Source: Pseudomonas alliivorans (GTDB lineage Bacteria; Pseudomonadota; Gammaproteobacteria; Pseudomonadales; Pseudomonadaceae). From it: a stretch of DNA of 64,000 bases. Position numbers and translations under genes: made by a program. The notes below the pieces were generated by a model, which saw only the letters and a list, made by a program, of their open reading frames with translations, did no database searches and was not told the origin of the DNA. The DNA lies in contig NZ_JAFFZW010000010.1 of assembly GCF_017826695.1 (NCBI RefSeq), positions 1 to 64,000 on the forward strand. Direction: 5' to 3'. Each line of letters begins with the position of its first letter. Positions within the stretch are counted from its first letter, which is position 1. Shown one piece after another: positions 17,051-25,221 of the stretch.

Positions 17051-18406
17051 GTGCGCTCATTGTTCTGGCGAATCCTGGCCAGTTTCTGGCTGGCCATTGC
17101 TCTGGTTGCAGGTTTGTCGATTCTGCTCGGGCACATGCTCAATCAGGACGCCTGGATCCTCAGCCGCCACCCGGTGCTCAACGAGCTGCCGGAAAACTGG
17201 ACACAACGGTTCGAAGAACAGGGTGCCGACGCGTCTCAGGACTACCTGCAAACCCTCAAACGCCGCAACCGGATCGACGTTCAGGTGCTCAATGACAGCG
17301 GTGAACCGGTCGTGCGCGGCACCTTTCCACCCCGTGCAGCCGCCCTCGAGGCCCGCCAGCAGCAAGGCGGTGACGACGATGAAGGCAGAAAACTGCCATG
17401 GCGTCGTCTGGCAACCGAATACACCAGCCCCAAGACCAACGAAACTTACCTGTTCATTTACCGGATTCCGCACCCCGAACTCGATCAATGGCATCGCCAG
17501 AGCCTGATGTGGCCGCTGAGTGCGCTGGGCATCGCACTGGTCGTGCTGACCCTGTTCAGTCTGTTCGTGACCCTGTCGATCACCCGGCCACTGAGTCGTT
17601 TGCGCGGCGCAGTACACGACCTGGGGCAGACCAGTTATCAACAGCACAGCCTGGCGCAACTGGCCAACCGGCGGGACGAATTCGGCGTACTGGCGACTGA
17701 CTTCAACCGCATGGGTGCCCGCCTGCAAAGCCTGATCGGCAGTCAGCGCCAGTTGCTGCGCGATGTTTCTCATGAATTGCGTTCGCCGCTGGCACGCCTG
17801 CGCATCGCGCTGGCGTTGGCCGAGCGCGCTGAACCTGCCGAGCGTGAAAAGCTGTGGCCGCGTCTGGGCCGCGAATGTGATCGACTGGAAGCACTGATCA
17901 GCGAAATTCTCGCACTGGCACGTCTGGATGCAGACTTCGGCAGCGCCGAGCCGGTCGATCTGGAAGGACTGCTGCATCGTCTGAAAAACGACACGCAACT
18001 CGATGGCGCCGAACAGGCTATCAAGGTGCAGGTACAGAGCGACCTGCAGTTGCAGGGCTGGCCCGACATGATCGAACGTGCGCTGGACAACCTGCTGCGC
18101 AACGCCCTGCGCTTCAACCCGCCGGGCCAGAGCATCGATTTACAGGCGACTCGCGTGGACAACCGCATTCGCCTGAGCGTGCGCGACCATGGTCCCGGCG
18201 TTGCCGAGGAACATCTGGCGCAACTGGGCGAACCTTTCTATCGCGCGCCCGGCCAGACCGCGCCGGGCCACGGGCTGGGACTGGCCATCGCCCGACGCGC
18301 TGCAGAACGCCATGGCGGCAGCCTGACGCTGGGCAATCATCCCGAGGGCGGTTTTATCGCCACACTGGATTTGCCGCCAGAACCGGTCAACCCCTCATCG
18401 GTTTGA
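17051..18406 (+). CDS. cpxA: CpxA-like sensor histidine kinase
   Basis: A 451-residue inner-membrane kinase. TM1 is at residues 5-27, a periplasmic loop of about 125 residues follows, then TM2 (about 153-177) and a HAMP segment (ITRPLSRLRGAVHDLG). The phospho-acceptor is H241 in RDVSHELRSPLARLR. The catalytic domain carries the N box (LDNLLRNALRFNPPG), DHGPGV and GHGLGLAIARRAAERHGG. The GTG start at 17051 has GAGGA in front. It partners the response regulator at 15692. The 3' end faces ydjA with a six-base gap. Confidence 0.88.
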   Translation: MRSLFWRILASFWLAIALVAGLSILLGHMLNQDAWILSRHPVLNELPENWTQRFEEQGADASQDYLQTLKRRNRIDVQVLNDSGEPVVRGTFPPRAAALEARQQQGGDDDEGRKLPWRRLATEYTSPKTNETYLFIYRIPHPELDQWHRQSLMWPLSALGIALVVLTLFSLFVTLSITRPLSRLRGAVHDLGQTSYQQHSLAQLANRRDEFGVLATDFNRMGARLQSLIGSQRQLLRDVSHELRSPLARLRIALALAERAEPAEREKLWPRLGRECDRLEALISEILALARLDADFGSAEPVDLEGLLHRLKNDTQLDGAEQAIKVQVQSDLQLQGWPDMIERALDNLLRNALRFNPPGQSIDLQATRVDNRIRLSVRDHGPGVAEEHLAQLGEPFYRAPGQTAPGHGLGLAIARRAAERHGGSLTLGNHPEGGFIATLDLPPEPVNPSSV

Positions 18407-18412
18407 CGCCCG

Positions 18413-18973
18413 TCAGCCCTGCCACTCGCTGACAAACCCGCCCACGTCCACTTTCGGTGCTTCGCGGGGCGGGTTCAGCGGCGTGCCCAGGTACAGGAAA
18501 CCGACCACTTCCTCATCGGCTTCAAGCCCGAGCCCGCTGGCCACGTGGGGCGAATACGACAACTCGCCCGTGCGCCAGACTGCTCCGACGCCCAGTGCGT
18601 AAGCCGCCAGCAGTACGCCATGCGCCGCACACCCGGCAGTCATCAGTTGTTCCTTGCGCGGCACCTTGAAGTGATCCTGCAACCGCGCAATCACCACCAC
18701 AACCAATGGCGCACGCAAGGGGCCGAGGCGGGCCTTGTCCAGCGCCTGCGGGGTGATTTCGCCACCACCCTGCTCCAGCGCCTCGGCCAGCAAGGCGCCC
18801 ATGCGCTCGCGTGCTGCGCCCTCGACGGTCAGAAATCGGTACGGCCGCAATTGGCCGTGATCAGGCGAGCGCAAGGCTGCGCCGAACATGATTTCGCGCT
18901 GTGCGGCATCCGGGGCCGGATCGACCAGACGTGGAACCGATACGCGGTTGAGCAAAGCATCGAGCGCCTGCAT
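18413..18973 (-). CDS. ydjA: YdjA-like nitroreductase-family protein
   Basis: A 186-residue FMN-dependent nitroreductase-fold protein. Conserved blocks are MQALDALLNRVSVPRL, RSPDHGQLRPYRFLTVEG, ARLGPLRAPLVVVVIARL, HFKVPRKEQLMTAGCAAHGVLLAAYALGVGAVWRTG and EEVVGFLYLGTP, matching E. coli YdjA as I remember it. The physiological substrate is unknown. The start at 18973 has AAGGAG; the longer open frame is not needed. Confidence 0.88.
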   Translation of the reverse strand: MQALDALLNRVSVPRLVDPAPDAAQREIMFGAALRSPDHGQLRPYRFLTVEGAARERMGALLAEALEQGGGEITPQALDKARLGPLRAPLVVVVIARLQDHFKVPRKEQLMTAGCAAHGVLLAAYALGVGAVWRTGELSYSPHVASGLGLEADEEVVGFLYLGTPLNPPREAPKVDVGGFVSEWQG

Positions 18974-19147
18974 GGGCTGTCTCCTTTCGAAATGGATCGG
19001 GCATTCTAGAGCCTGTACAGCTTCAATAACGAGTACGCCGGGCAATTACTTACAGGCAATGTCGAACGCAAGCCCCGGCCATGCTGGTTTACATGCCCGT
19101 AAGCGCGGGTAGAATGGCGCCTTTCTTCATTGCAGTCAGAGTCCTTC

Positions 19148-20602
19148 ATGTCGTTGCCGACCCTTCGCATCATCGGTTTCATCATCGGCATCTTCCTGAT
19201 CACTCTGGCTGTCGCCATGATTGTGCCCATGGCCACGCTGGTCATCTACGATCGCTTCGAAGACCTGCGCTCGTTCCTGTGGGCAAGCGCCATCACCTTC
19301 ATCGCCGGGCTTGCGATGGTGGTTCCCGGTCGGCCGGAGCACGTTCAGTTGCGCCCGCGGGACATGTATATGCTCACCGTCTCCAGTTGGATAGTGGTGT
19401 GCATCTTCGCGGCACTGCCGTTTCTGCTGACCCAGCACATCAGTTATACCGACTCCTTCTTTGAAAGCATGTCCGGTATCACGGCCACCGGCTCCACCGT
19501 GCTCAGCCATCTGGACAGCATGTCACCGGGGATTCTGATCTGGCGCTCGATGCTGCACTGGCTGGGCGGCATCGGCTTCATCGGTATGGCCGTCGCGATT
19601 CTTCCGCTGCTGCGGATCGGCGGCATGCGGCTGTTCCAGACCGAATCGTCCGACCGCTCCGAAAAGGTCATGCCCCGCTCGCACATGGTGGCCAAGTTCA
19701 TTGTGCTGGCTTATGTGAGCTTCACGGCGCTGGGCAGTCTGGCGTTCTGGATGGCGGGCATGAGCCTCTTCGATGCGATCAATCATGCGATGTCGGCGAT
19801 TTCCACCGGCGGTTTCTCGACGTCCGACCTGTCCCTGGCGAAATGGCCGCAGCCTGCGGTGCACTGGGTCGCCATTGTGGTCATGATTCTCGGCAGCCTG
19901 CCCTTCACCCTTTATGTCGCCACACTGCGCGGTAACCGGGGTGCATTGTTTCGGGACGAGCAAGTGCAGGGTCTGATCGCCCTGCTGCTGATCACCTGGC
20001 TGGTGATGACCGTGTGGTACGCGAACACCACCGACCTGCCGTGGACCGAAGCGTTGCGTCACGTGGCGCTGAACGTCACTTCGGTGGTCACCACCACTGG
20101 TTTTGCACTGGGCGACTACAGCCTGTGGGGCAATTTTTCGCTGATGCTGTTCTTTTATCTGGGTTTCATCGGCGGCTGTTCCGGTTCCACCGCAGGCGGC
20201 GTCAAGATTTTCCGTTTCCAGGTCGCCTATATTCTGCTCAAGACCAACCTTAACCAGTTGATCCATCCACGCGCCGTGATGAAGCAAAAATACAACGGCC
20301 ATCGGCTGGACGACGAGATCGTGCGTTCGATCCTGACGTTCTCGTTCTTTTTCACCATCACCATCTGCCTGATCGCGCTGATGCTGTCGCTGCTGGGTCT
20401 GGACTGGATGACGGCGCTGACTGGCGCCGCCAGCACGGTGTCGGGCGTCGGACCGGGGCTGGGCGAGGTCATCGGGCCCGCGGGCAACTTCTCCACCCTG
20501 CCGGATGCGGCAAAATGGATTCTGTCCGGCGGCATGCTGCTGGGTCGCCTGGAAATCATCACCGTGCTGGTATTGTGCGTGCCTGCGTTCTGGCGACATT
20601 GA
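19148..20602 (+). CDS. trkH: Trk/Ktr-type potassium uptake protein TrkH
   Basis: A 484-residue channel-like potassium translocating subunit that works with the cytosolic NAD-binding protein TrkA. The four membrane-pore-membrane repeats are visible, each with a selectivity-filter Gly: SGITATGSTVLSHLD, MSAISTGGFSTSDLS, TSVVTTTGFALGDYS and AASTVSGVGPGLGEVIGPAGN. Length equals that of E. coli TrkH. The ATG at 19148 is chosen; an upstream TTG would add six residues. trkA is not adjacent, which is normal. Confidence 0.93.
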   Translation: MSLPTLRIIGFIIGIFLITLAVAMIVPMATLVIYDRFEDLRSFLWASAITFIAGLAMVVPGRPEHVQLRPRDMYMLTVSSWIVVCIFAALPFLLTQHISYTDSFFESMSGITATGSTVLSHLDSMSPGILIWRSMLHWLGGIGFIGMAVAILPLLRIGGMRLFQTESSDRSEKVMPRSHMVAKFIVLAYVSFTALGSLAFWMAGMSLFDAINHAMSAISTGGFSTSDLSLAKWPQPAVHWVAIVVMILGSLPFTLYVATLRGNRGALFRDEQVQGLIALLLITWLVMTVWYANTTDLPWTEALRHVALNVTSVVTTTGFALGDYSLWGNFSLMLFFYLGFIGGCSGSTAGGVKIFRFQVAYILLKTNLNQLIHPRAVMKQKYNGHRLDDEIVRSILTFSFFFTITICLIALMLSLLGLDWMTALTGAASTVSGVGPGLGEVIGPAGNFSTLPDAAKWILSGGMLLGRLEIITVLVLCVPAFWRH

Positions 20603-20768
20603 TGCGCAGCTGAAAAAAGCTGACGCCTGATGTGTCGACTCTGCTGCCGGTTCACGGCAGATCGCCGACAGGCCGGGTCCTGCAGTACGGTGAACTGCGC
20701 CGAATGGGTACTGCCAAACAGCATCCTGTCAGGCTAGACTGATCCGAAGCCAACGCGAGGGTCTGCAC

Positions 20769-21080
20769 ATGGATACCGTCAAGCCGTTCACCCGCTTTGC
20801 CGATTTCTACCCTTACTACCTCGAAGAGCACCGCAGCAGTACCAGCCGGCGCCTGCATTTCATTGGCACCACACTGGTGATCTTTCTACTGGCTTTTGGT
20901 ATCGGCAGTGGACGCTGGTGGCTGTTGGCGCTGCTACCGATTGCCGGTTACGGCTTTGCCTGGGCCGGGCATTTCTTCTTCGAGAAAAACCGACCCGCCA
21001 CCTTCAAGCACCCTTTCTACAGCCTGCTCGGCGATTTCGTCATGTACCGCGATATGCTGCTGGGCAAGGTGCCGTTCTGA
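20769..21080 (+). CDS. DUF962 (Mpo1-like) membrane protein
   Basis: A 103-residue protein with two hydrophobic segments (FIGTTLVIFLLAFGIG and WWLLALLPIAGYGFAWAGHFFFE). The DUF962 pattern is clear: FYPYYLEEHRSSTSRRLHFIGT, GHFFFEKNRPATFKHPFYSLLGDFVMY. The conserved histidines match those of Mpo1, the yeast phytosphingosine alpha-oxidation dioxygenase. Bacterial members are not characterised, so function is not assigned. It converges on the LpxH-like gene. Confidence 0.85.
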   Translation: MDTVKPFTRFADFYPYYLEEHRSSTSRRLHFIGTTLVIFLLAFGIGSGRWWLLALLPIAGYGFAWAGHFFFEKNRPATFKHPFYSLLGDFVMYRDMLLGKVPF

Positions 21081-21089
21081 GAGAGGAAG

Positions 21090-21917
21090 TCAGGCAACCG
21101 GCTCGCTGACCGGCACTTCCTGCTGCTCGACTTCCGGGCTGGCTTTCAGGTGAGCATCGGCCAGCCGGAACAGTTCGATGTGGCCATCCAGGTGCTCGAT
21201 CAGCGCTGTGCAGGATTCGACCCAGTCGCCACAGTTCATGTACTCCACGCCGCCCACCTGGCTGATTTCCGCGTGATGAATGTGCCCGCACACCACGCCG
21301 TCCAACCCGCGCTTCACACATTCATGGGCGATGGCCTCTTCAAAATCGCTGATGAAATTCACAGCGGTCTTGACCTTGTGCTTCAGGTACGCCGACAGCG
21401 ACCAGTAGCCATAGCCGTATTTCGCCCGCCAGTGGTTGAGCCAGCGATTCAGGGTCAGGGTGAACTCATAGGCCGAGTCGCCGAGAAACGCCAGCCAGCG
21501 ATGGTAACGGGTGATCACATCGAACTGATCGCCGTGAATCACCAGCAGGCGACGACCATCAGCCGTCACATGCTCGGCTTCGTCCACCAACTGGATGTTG
21601 CCCAGAATCAGCTTCGAGTAACGGCGCAGGAACTCGTCGTGGTTGCCCGTGACGTAGATGACTTCGGTGCCGCGCTTGCTCATGGTCAGTAGGCGTCGGA
21701 TGACATTGGTGTGCGCCTGCGGCCAGTACATGCCGCCGCGCAGCTTCCAGCCGTCGATGATATCGCCCACCAGATAGATCCGGTCAGCCTGATAGCGCTT
21801 GAGAAACGCCGACAGGTGTTCAGCCTGACAATCGCGCGTGCCCAGATGCACATCGGAAATCCACAAGGTCCGCACGCGTTGCTTGCGGCTGGGTTTGGCG
21901 AGCTGAGCACTGCTCAT
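21090..21917 (-). CDS. LpxH-like calcineurin-type metallophosphoesterase
   Basis: A 275-residue metallophosphoesterase with the motif series SDVHLGTRD, GDIIDGW, TGNHDEFLRRY, VIHGDQFD and CGHIHHAEI. It is related to UDP-2,3-diacylglucosamine diphosphatase but longer than LpxH of about 240 residues, and is often annotated under that name. Whether it acts in lipid A synthesis or on another phosphoester is unresolved. The ATG at 21917 is preferred; the upstream 55 codons have no family sequence. It diverges from the DMT transporter gene. Confidence 0.82.
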   Translation of the reverse strand: MSSAQLAKPSRKQRVRTLWISDVHLGTRDCQAEHLSAFLKRYQADRIYLVGDIIDGWKLRGGMYWPQAHTNVIRRLLTMSKRGTEVIYVTGNHDEFLRRYSKLILGNIQLVDEAEHVTADGRRLLVIHGDQFDVITRYHRWLAFLGDSAYEFTLTLNRWLNHWRAKYGYGYWSLSAYLKHKVKTAVNFISDFEEAIAHECVKRGLDGVVCGHIHHAEISQVGGVEYMNCGDWVESCTALIEHLDGHIELFRLADAHLKASPEVEQQEVPVSEPVA

Positions 21918-22049
21918 GGGACGACCTCCGGCGGGTTTTCCAAGAGAGTGCGGCATGCCGGTTAATTGAATGTGACACGCACATGGCGATGTCATGACAA
22001 TGGCCTCTGCGAGGTAGACTTGCCTGTCGCCGCGCCCACAAGGATGGTC

Positions 22050-22925
22050 ATGACTCCGCGTTCCGCCCTGCTCGCCCTGCACATGGGTGCCCTATTGTTC
22101 GGCCTGTCCGGCGTACTGGGCAAACTGGCCCATGCATCCCCGTCCGTGATCGTTTTCGGCCGTGCTGCATTCGCTGCCGCAGCACTCGCCGTGTTCGCGC
22201 GCGTTGTCGGCAGCACACGCTGGAAGCCATTGAGCCGAGCCAGCGGCGCCCGTCTGGCGCTCAGCGGGGTGCTACTGAGCCTGCACTGGGTGTCGTTTTT
22301 CATTGCGGTGAAAGTGGCAGGGGTGGCCGTGGCGACGCTGGGCTTTGCGAGCTTTCCAGCGTTCACCGTGATACTCGAGGGTCTGGTATTTCGTGAGCGT
22401 ATCCGGCGCATCGAGATGCTGCTGGTCGCACTGGTCACGGTGGGCCTGATGCTGGTAACGCCAGGGTTCGATCTGGCCAGCGAAGCGACGGGCGGCCTGT
22501 TATGGGCGATTTTTTCGGGCTTTACCTTCGCCCTGCTGTCGCTGGTCAACCGCGCCAGCGCGCTTCATGTGCCTGCGGTGCAGGCCGCGCTGTGTCAGAA
22601 CCTGATCGTGGCCGTGTGCCTGCTGCCTTGGGCAGCCGCTTCATTGCCCGACGTCTCGACCACTGACTGGCTGTGGATTGCGCTGCTCGGCGTGTTCTGC
22701 ACCGGGCTGGCGCACAGCCTGTTCGTCGCCAGTCTGGCCGTGATCAAGGCAAGGATGGCCGCTGTGGTGTTTGCCATGGAGCCGCTTTACGGCATTGCCT
22801 TCGCGTGGATGATCTTCGCCGAAACGCCCACGCTGCGCATGCTGTTGGGCGGGGCGCTGATTATTGTCGCCATTCTGATCTCAGGCCTGATGGGCAGCCG
22901 AGATGCAGAAACAGAATCTCATTGA
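22050..22925 (+). CDS. DMT-superfamily (EamA) transporter
   Basis: A 291-residue inner-membrane protein with about ten transmembrane helices and two EamA repeats (residues about 5-135 and 150-285). Typical pieces are GALLFGLSGVLGKLA, FGRAAFAAAALAVF, ASFPAFTVILEGLVFRERIRR and AVVFAMEPLYGIAFAWMIFAETPTLRMLLGGALI. EamA proteins usually export amino acids or metabolites; the substrate is unknown. The ATG at 22050 has AAGG six bases upstream. Its 3' end overlaps the convergent SelW-like gene by seven bases. Confidence 0.88.
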   Translation: MTPRSALLALHMGALLFGLSGVLGKLAHASPSVIVFGRAAFAAAALAVFARVVGSTRWKPLSRASGARLALSGVLLSLHWVSFFIAVKVAGVAVATLGFASFPAFTVILEGLVFRERIRRIEMLLVALVTVGLMLVTPGFDLASEATGGLLWAIFSGFTFALLSLVNRASALHVPAVQAALCQNLIVAVCLLPWAAASLPDVSTTDWLWIALLGVFCTGLAHSLFVASLAVIKARMAAVVFAMEPLYGIAFAWMIFAETPTLRMLLGGALIIVAILISGLMGSRDAETESH

Positions 22926-23221
22926 GGGTCCGCCGCGCGGTGCCGGTCGTTGTGGCCAAGATCACGCGCCGGGTCGATCTGATCCCGCACCCGCTGCTTG
23001 AGCACCTTGGCTTCCGGGAAACCACCGTCGGCCTTGCGCTCCCAGATCTGCACGCCATCGCAGGTAATACGAAAGGTGCCACCTGTGGCCGGCTCGAGCG
23101 ACACCTTGCCCAGATCGTCGCAGAACGTGCTCAGCAGCTCCTGCGCCAGCCAGGCCGCACGCAGCAACCATTGGCACTGGGTGCAGTAGGTAATGACAAC
23201 GTCAGGTTTTCCGGCAGACAT
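22919..23221 (-). CDS. SelW/Rdx-family thioredoxin-like protein (Cys form)
   Basis: A 100-residue SelT/SelW/SelH-family protein with the CxxC motif in ITYCTQCQWLLRAAWLAQELL and the GGTFRITCDGVQIWERKADGGFPEAKVLKQRVRD end. The redox position is cysteine, not selenocysteine. Family members are presumed thiol oxidoreductases; the role in bacteria is unknown. The gene ends inside the last codons of the convergent DMT transporter gene. Confidence 0.88.
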   Translation of the reverse strand: MSAGKPDVVITYCTQCQWLLRAAWLAQELLSTFCDDLGKVSLEPATGGTFRITCDGVQIWERKADGGFPEAKVLKQRVRDQIDPARDLGHNDRHRAADPQ

Positions 23222-23272
23222 GACCGCGTGCTCCGCATGAAGGAGCGCCCATGATACGCACCGTTTACCCGC

Positions 23273-24106
23273 TCAACGAGCGTTGGCGACACGTCGCAGG
23301 TCGCTGAGTGTCGGGTTGTGCGCAACATCGTCCGGTTCGGCGTTCTGCTCATGCCCTTTGACGCCCAGCAGCCCGAGCAGACGACTGCGTATCGCCTGAA
23401 ACCCGGTTTGCCCACTGTCGCGCTGGCGCGGCAGTTCGATACGAATCTCGTCGGCAATCTTGCCATCGGCCAGCACGATGACCCGGTCGGCAAGCAGAAT
23501 CGCCTCATCCACATCATGGGTCACCAGCAGCACTGCCGGGGTGTGCTTGCGCCACAGGTCGATGATCAGTTGATGCATGCGAATGCGCGTCAGAGCATCG
23601 AGCGCAGCAAAGGGTTCGTCCAGCAGCAACAGCTTAGGTTCGCGCACCAGCCCACGGGCCAATGCCACGCGCTGTGCTTCACCGCCAGACAAGGTGGCTG
23701 GAAACGCATTGACCCGATGCGACAGACCGACTTCGCCCAGCGCGGCTTCGGCACGCGCCTTGGCGTTGTCGATGTGCAGACCGAGCACCACGTTCCTCCA
23801 GGCACTCTTCCATGGCATCAAGCGGGGCTCCTGAAACACCGCCGTCCGCGCCACCGGCACGCGCAGCTCGCCGCTGTCGATGCTGTCCAGCCCGGCGAGG
23901 GTACGCAGCAAGGTTGTCTTGCCGGATCCGCTGGCCCCGAGCAACGCGACGAATTCACCCGGCGCGATGTCCAGGTCCAGTCCGTCAATCACCCGCTGCT
24001 GGCCGAACTGCCGGACCACATTGCGCAGCTGGACCGGAGCCTGCTCGGCTTTTTCGGGGGCACGGTGCAGGGTCGTCTGTGTGTTGCGCACGTCGAGAGC
24101 AGTCAT
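23273..24106 (-). CDS. ssuB: SsuB-like ABC transporter ATPase (sulfonate import)
   Basis: A 277-residue nitrate/sulfonate/taurine-type ABC ATPase. Walker A is GASGSGKTTLLRTLAGLD, the Q-loop is VFQEPRLMPWKSAWRNV, the signature is LSGGEAQRVALARGL, Walker B is LLLLDEPFAALDALTR and the switch is VTHDVDEAILLADRV. The PWKSAWRNV form of the Q-loop is typical of SsuB. It follows the permease gene by two bases, so the two are one operon. No binding-protein gene is next to it; the candidates are at 29817 and 34594. Confidence 0.88.
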   Translation of the reverse strand: MTALDVRNTQTTLHRAPEKAEQAPVQLRNVVRQFGQQRVIDGLDLDIAPGEFVALLGASGSGKTTLLRTLAGLDSIDSGELRVPVARTAVFQEPRLMPWKSAWRNVVLGLHIDNAKARAEAALGEVGLSHRVNAFPATLSGGEAQRVALARGLVREPKLLLLDEPFAALDALTRIRMHQLIIDLWRKHTPAVLLVTHDVDEAILLADRVIVLADGKIADEIRIELPRQRDSGQTGFQAIRSRLLGLLGVKGHEQNAEPDDVAHNPTLSDLRRVANAR

Positions 24107-24108
24107 GT

Positions 24109-24963
24109 TCAGTTCCTCAGAAAAGTCGGGCGCCAGGCCAGGGCGTAGCGCTCCAGCGTACGAATGATGCCGTCGATCACCAGCCCGAGAACGCTGTAGA
24201 TCAGAAGGCAAATGACAATCACGTCGGTGCGCATGAAGTCGCGGGCGTCACTGGCCAGATAGCCGATACCCGCCGTGGTGTTGATCTGCTCGACGAATAC
24301 CAGCGCCAGCCAGGAAATGCCCAGCGAATAGCGCAGGCCGACGAAGAACGATGGCAGCGAGCCAGGCAGGATCACGTGCCAGATCAGTTCGCGACGGCTG
24401 AGACCCAGCGTGTTGGCGGCCTCGATCAGTTTGGGGTCGATGTTGCGGATCCCGGAAAACAGGTTCAGGTACACCGGGAACGTGGTGCCCATCACGATCA
24501 GCGCGACTTTGGTGAACTCGCCGATGCCAAACCAGAGGATGAACAGCGGCACCAGCGCCAGCGAGGGAATGGTGCGCAGCATTTGCATCGGAGAATCGAG
24601 GGCAATTTCACCACGCTTGGACAGACCGGTGATCAACGCGGCCACGACCCCGATGCTGACACCGATACTCAGGCCCAGCAGCGCGCGCTGCAGCGACACC
24701 CACAAGTGTCGGCCCAGTTCGCCAGACAGAATCATCGACCAGAGCGTGCCGCCAATCTGCGACGGCGCAGCAATGACCCGCACCGGCAGCAGGCCGGTCT
24801 GTGAGGCCAGCTCCCAGAGCAGTAACAACGCGAGCGGGCTGAGCAGACGCAGCACGAAACCGGGCACGCGCCAAGGGCTGCCGGACGGCGCAGCGGCCTG
24901 TCGCTCGGGTTTGTTGACGACCAGAAATCCGGCATCGATGGAACTGAGGGTTGTTTCAGGCAT
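24109..24963 (-). CDS. ssuC: SsuC-like ABC transporter permease (sulfonate import)
   Basis: A 284-residue inner-membrane permease of the BPD_transp_1 family, with about six helices after an N-terminal cytosolic segment of about 40 residues. The ATPase-coupling EAA motif is LIEAANTLGLSRRELIWHVILPGSLPSFFVGLRYSLGISW. It probably imports an aliphatic sulfonate or sulfate ester together with the SsuB-like ATPase downstream. The ATG at 24963 has AAGGA upstream. The promoter must lie in the AT-rich divergent region 24964-25221. Confidence 0.87.
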   Translation of the reverse strand: MPETTLSSIDAGFLVVNKPERQAAAPSGSPWRVPGFVLRLLSPLALLLLWELASQTGLLPVRVIAAPSQIGGTLWSMILSGELGRHLWVSLQRALLGLSIGVSIGVVAALITGLSKRGEIALDSPMQMLRTIPSLALVPLFILWFGIGEFTKVALIVMGTTFPVYLNLFSGIRNIDPKLIEAANTLGLSRRELIWHVILPGSLPSFFVGLRYSLGISWLALVFVEQINTTAGIGYLASDARDFMRTDVIVICLLIYSVLGLVIDGIIRTLERYALAWRPTFLRN

Positions 24964-25221
24964 GAAGGCATCCTTGCTGAACGGATCGGGCAAACGCACC
25001 CGACTCACTGGATAAGCCCATGCTAGGTGCATAAGAACACTGAGTGAAATTCTATTTAAATCTAAGCTAATAGTTAAAATATTTGATTATCGCCAATTCA
25101 CATAATGCATATTTTTTATAATTAACTTAGACCAAAATCGAATTTCACAGCCTCCGCTCCCGCCCATTAAGGTGCCAGTCGACAAGGTCGAACGGACCTC
25201 AACCATTGGCAGGAGTTATTC
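24964..25221. promoter_or_regulatory. AT-rich divergent control region of the sulfonate genes
   Basis: The 258-base gap between the divergent ssuC-like and ssuD-like genes contains a core at about 25040-25140 that is far richer in A+T than its surroundings. It includes TCTAAG (near 25060) and CTTAGA (near 25126) as inverted arms. Such regions are typical targets of LysR-type regulators, one of which is encoded at 26361-27266. The exact operators and start points cannot be fixed by eye. Confidence 0.5.

Noticed and set aside
22919..23221. Possible selenoprotein (SelW family)
   Set aside because: The redox motif is CTQC with a normal Cys codon and there is no in-frame TGA, so no selenocysteine is encoded.
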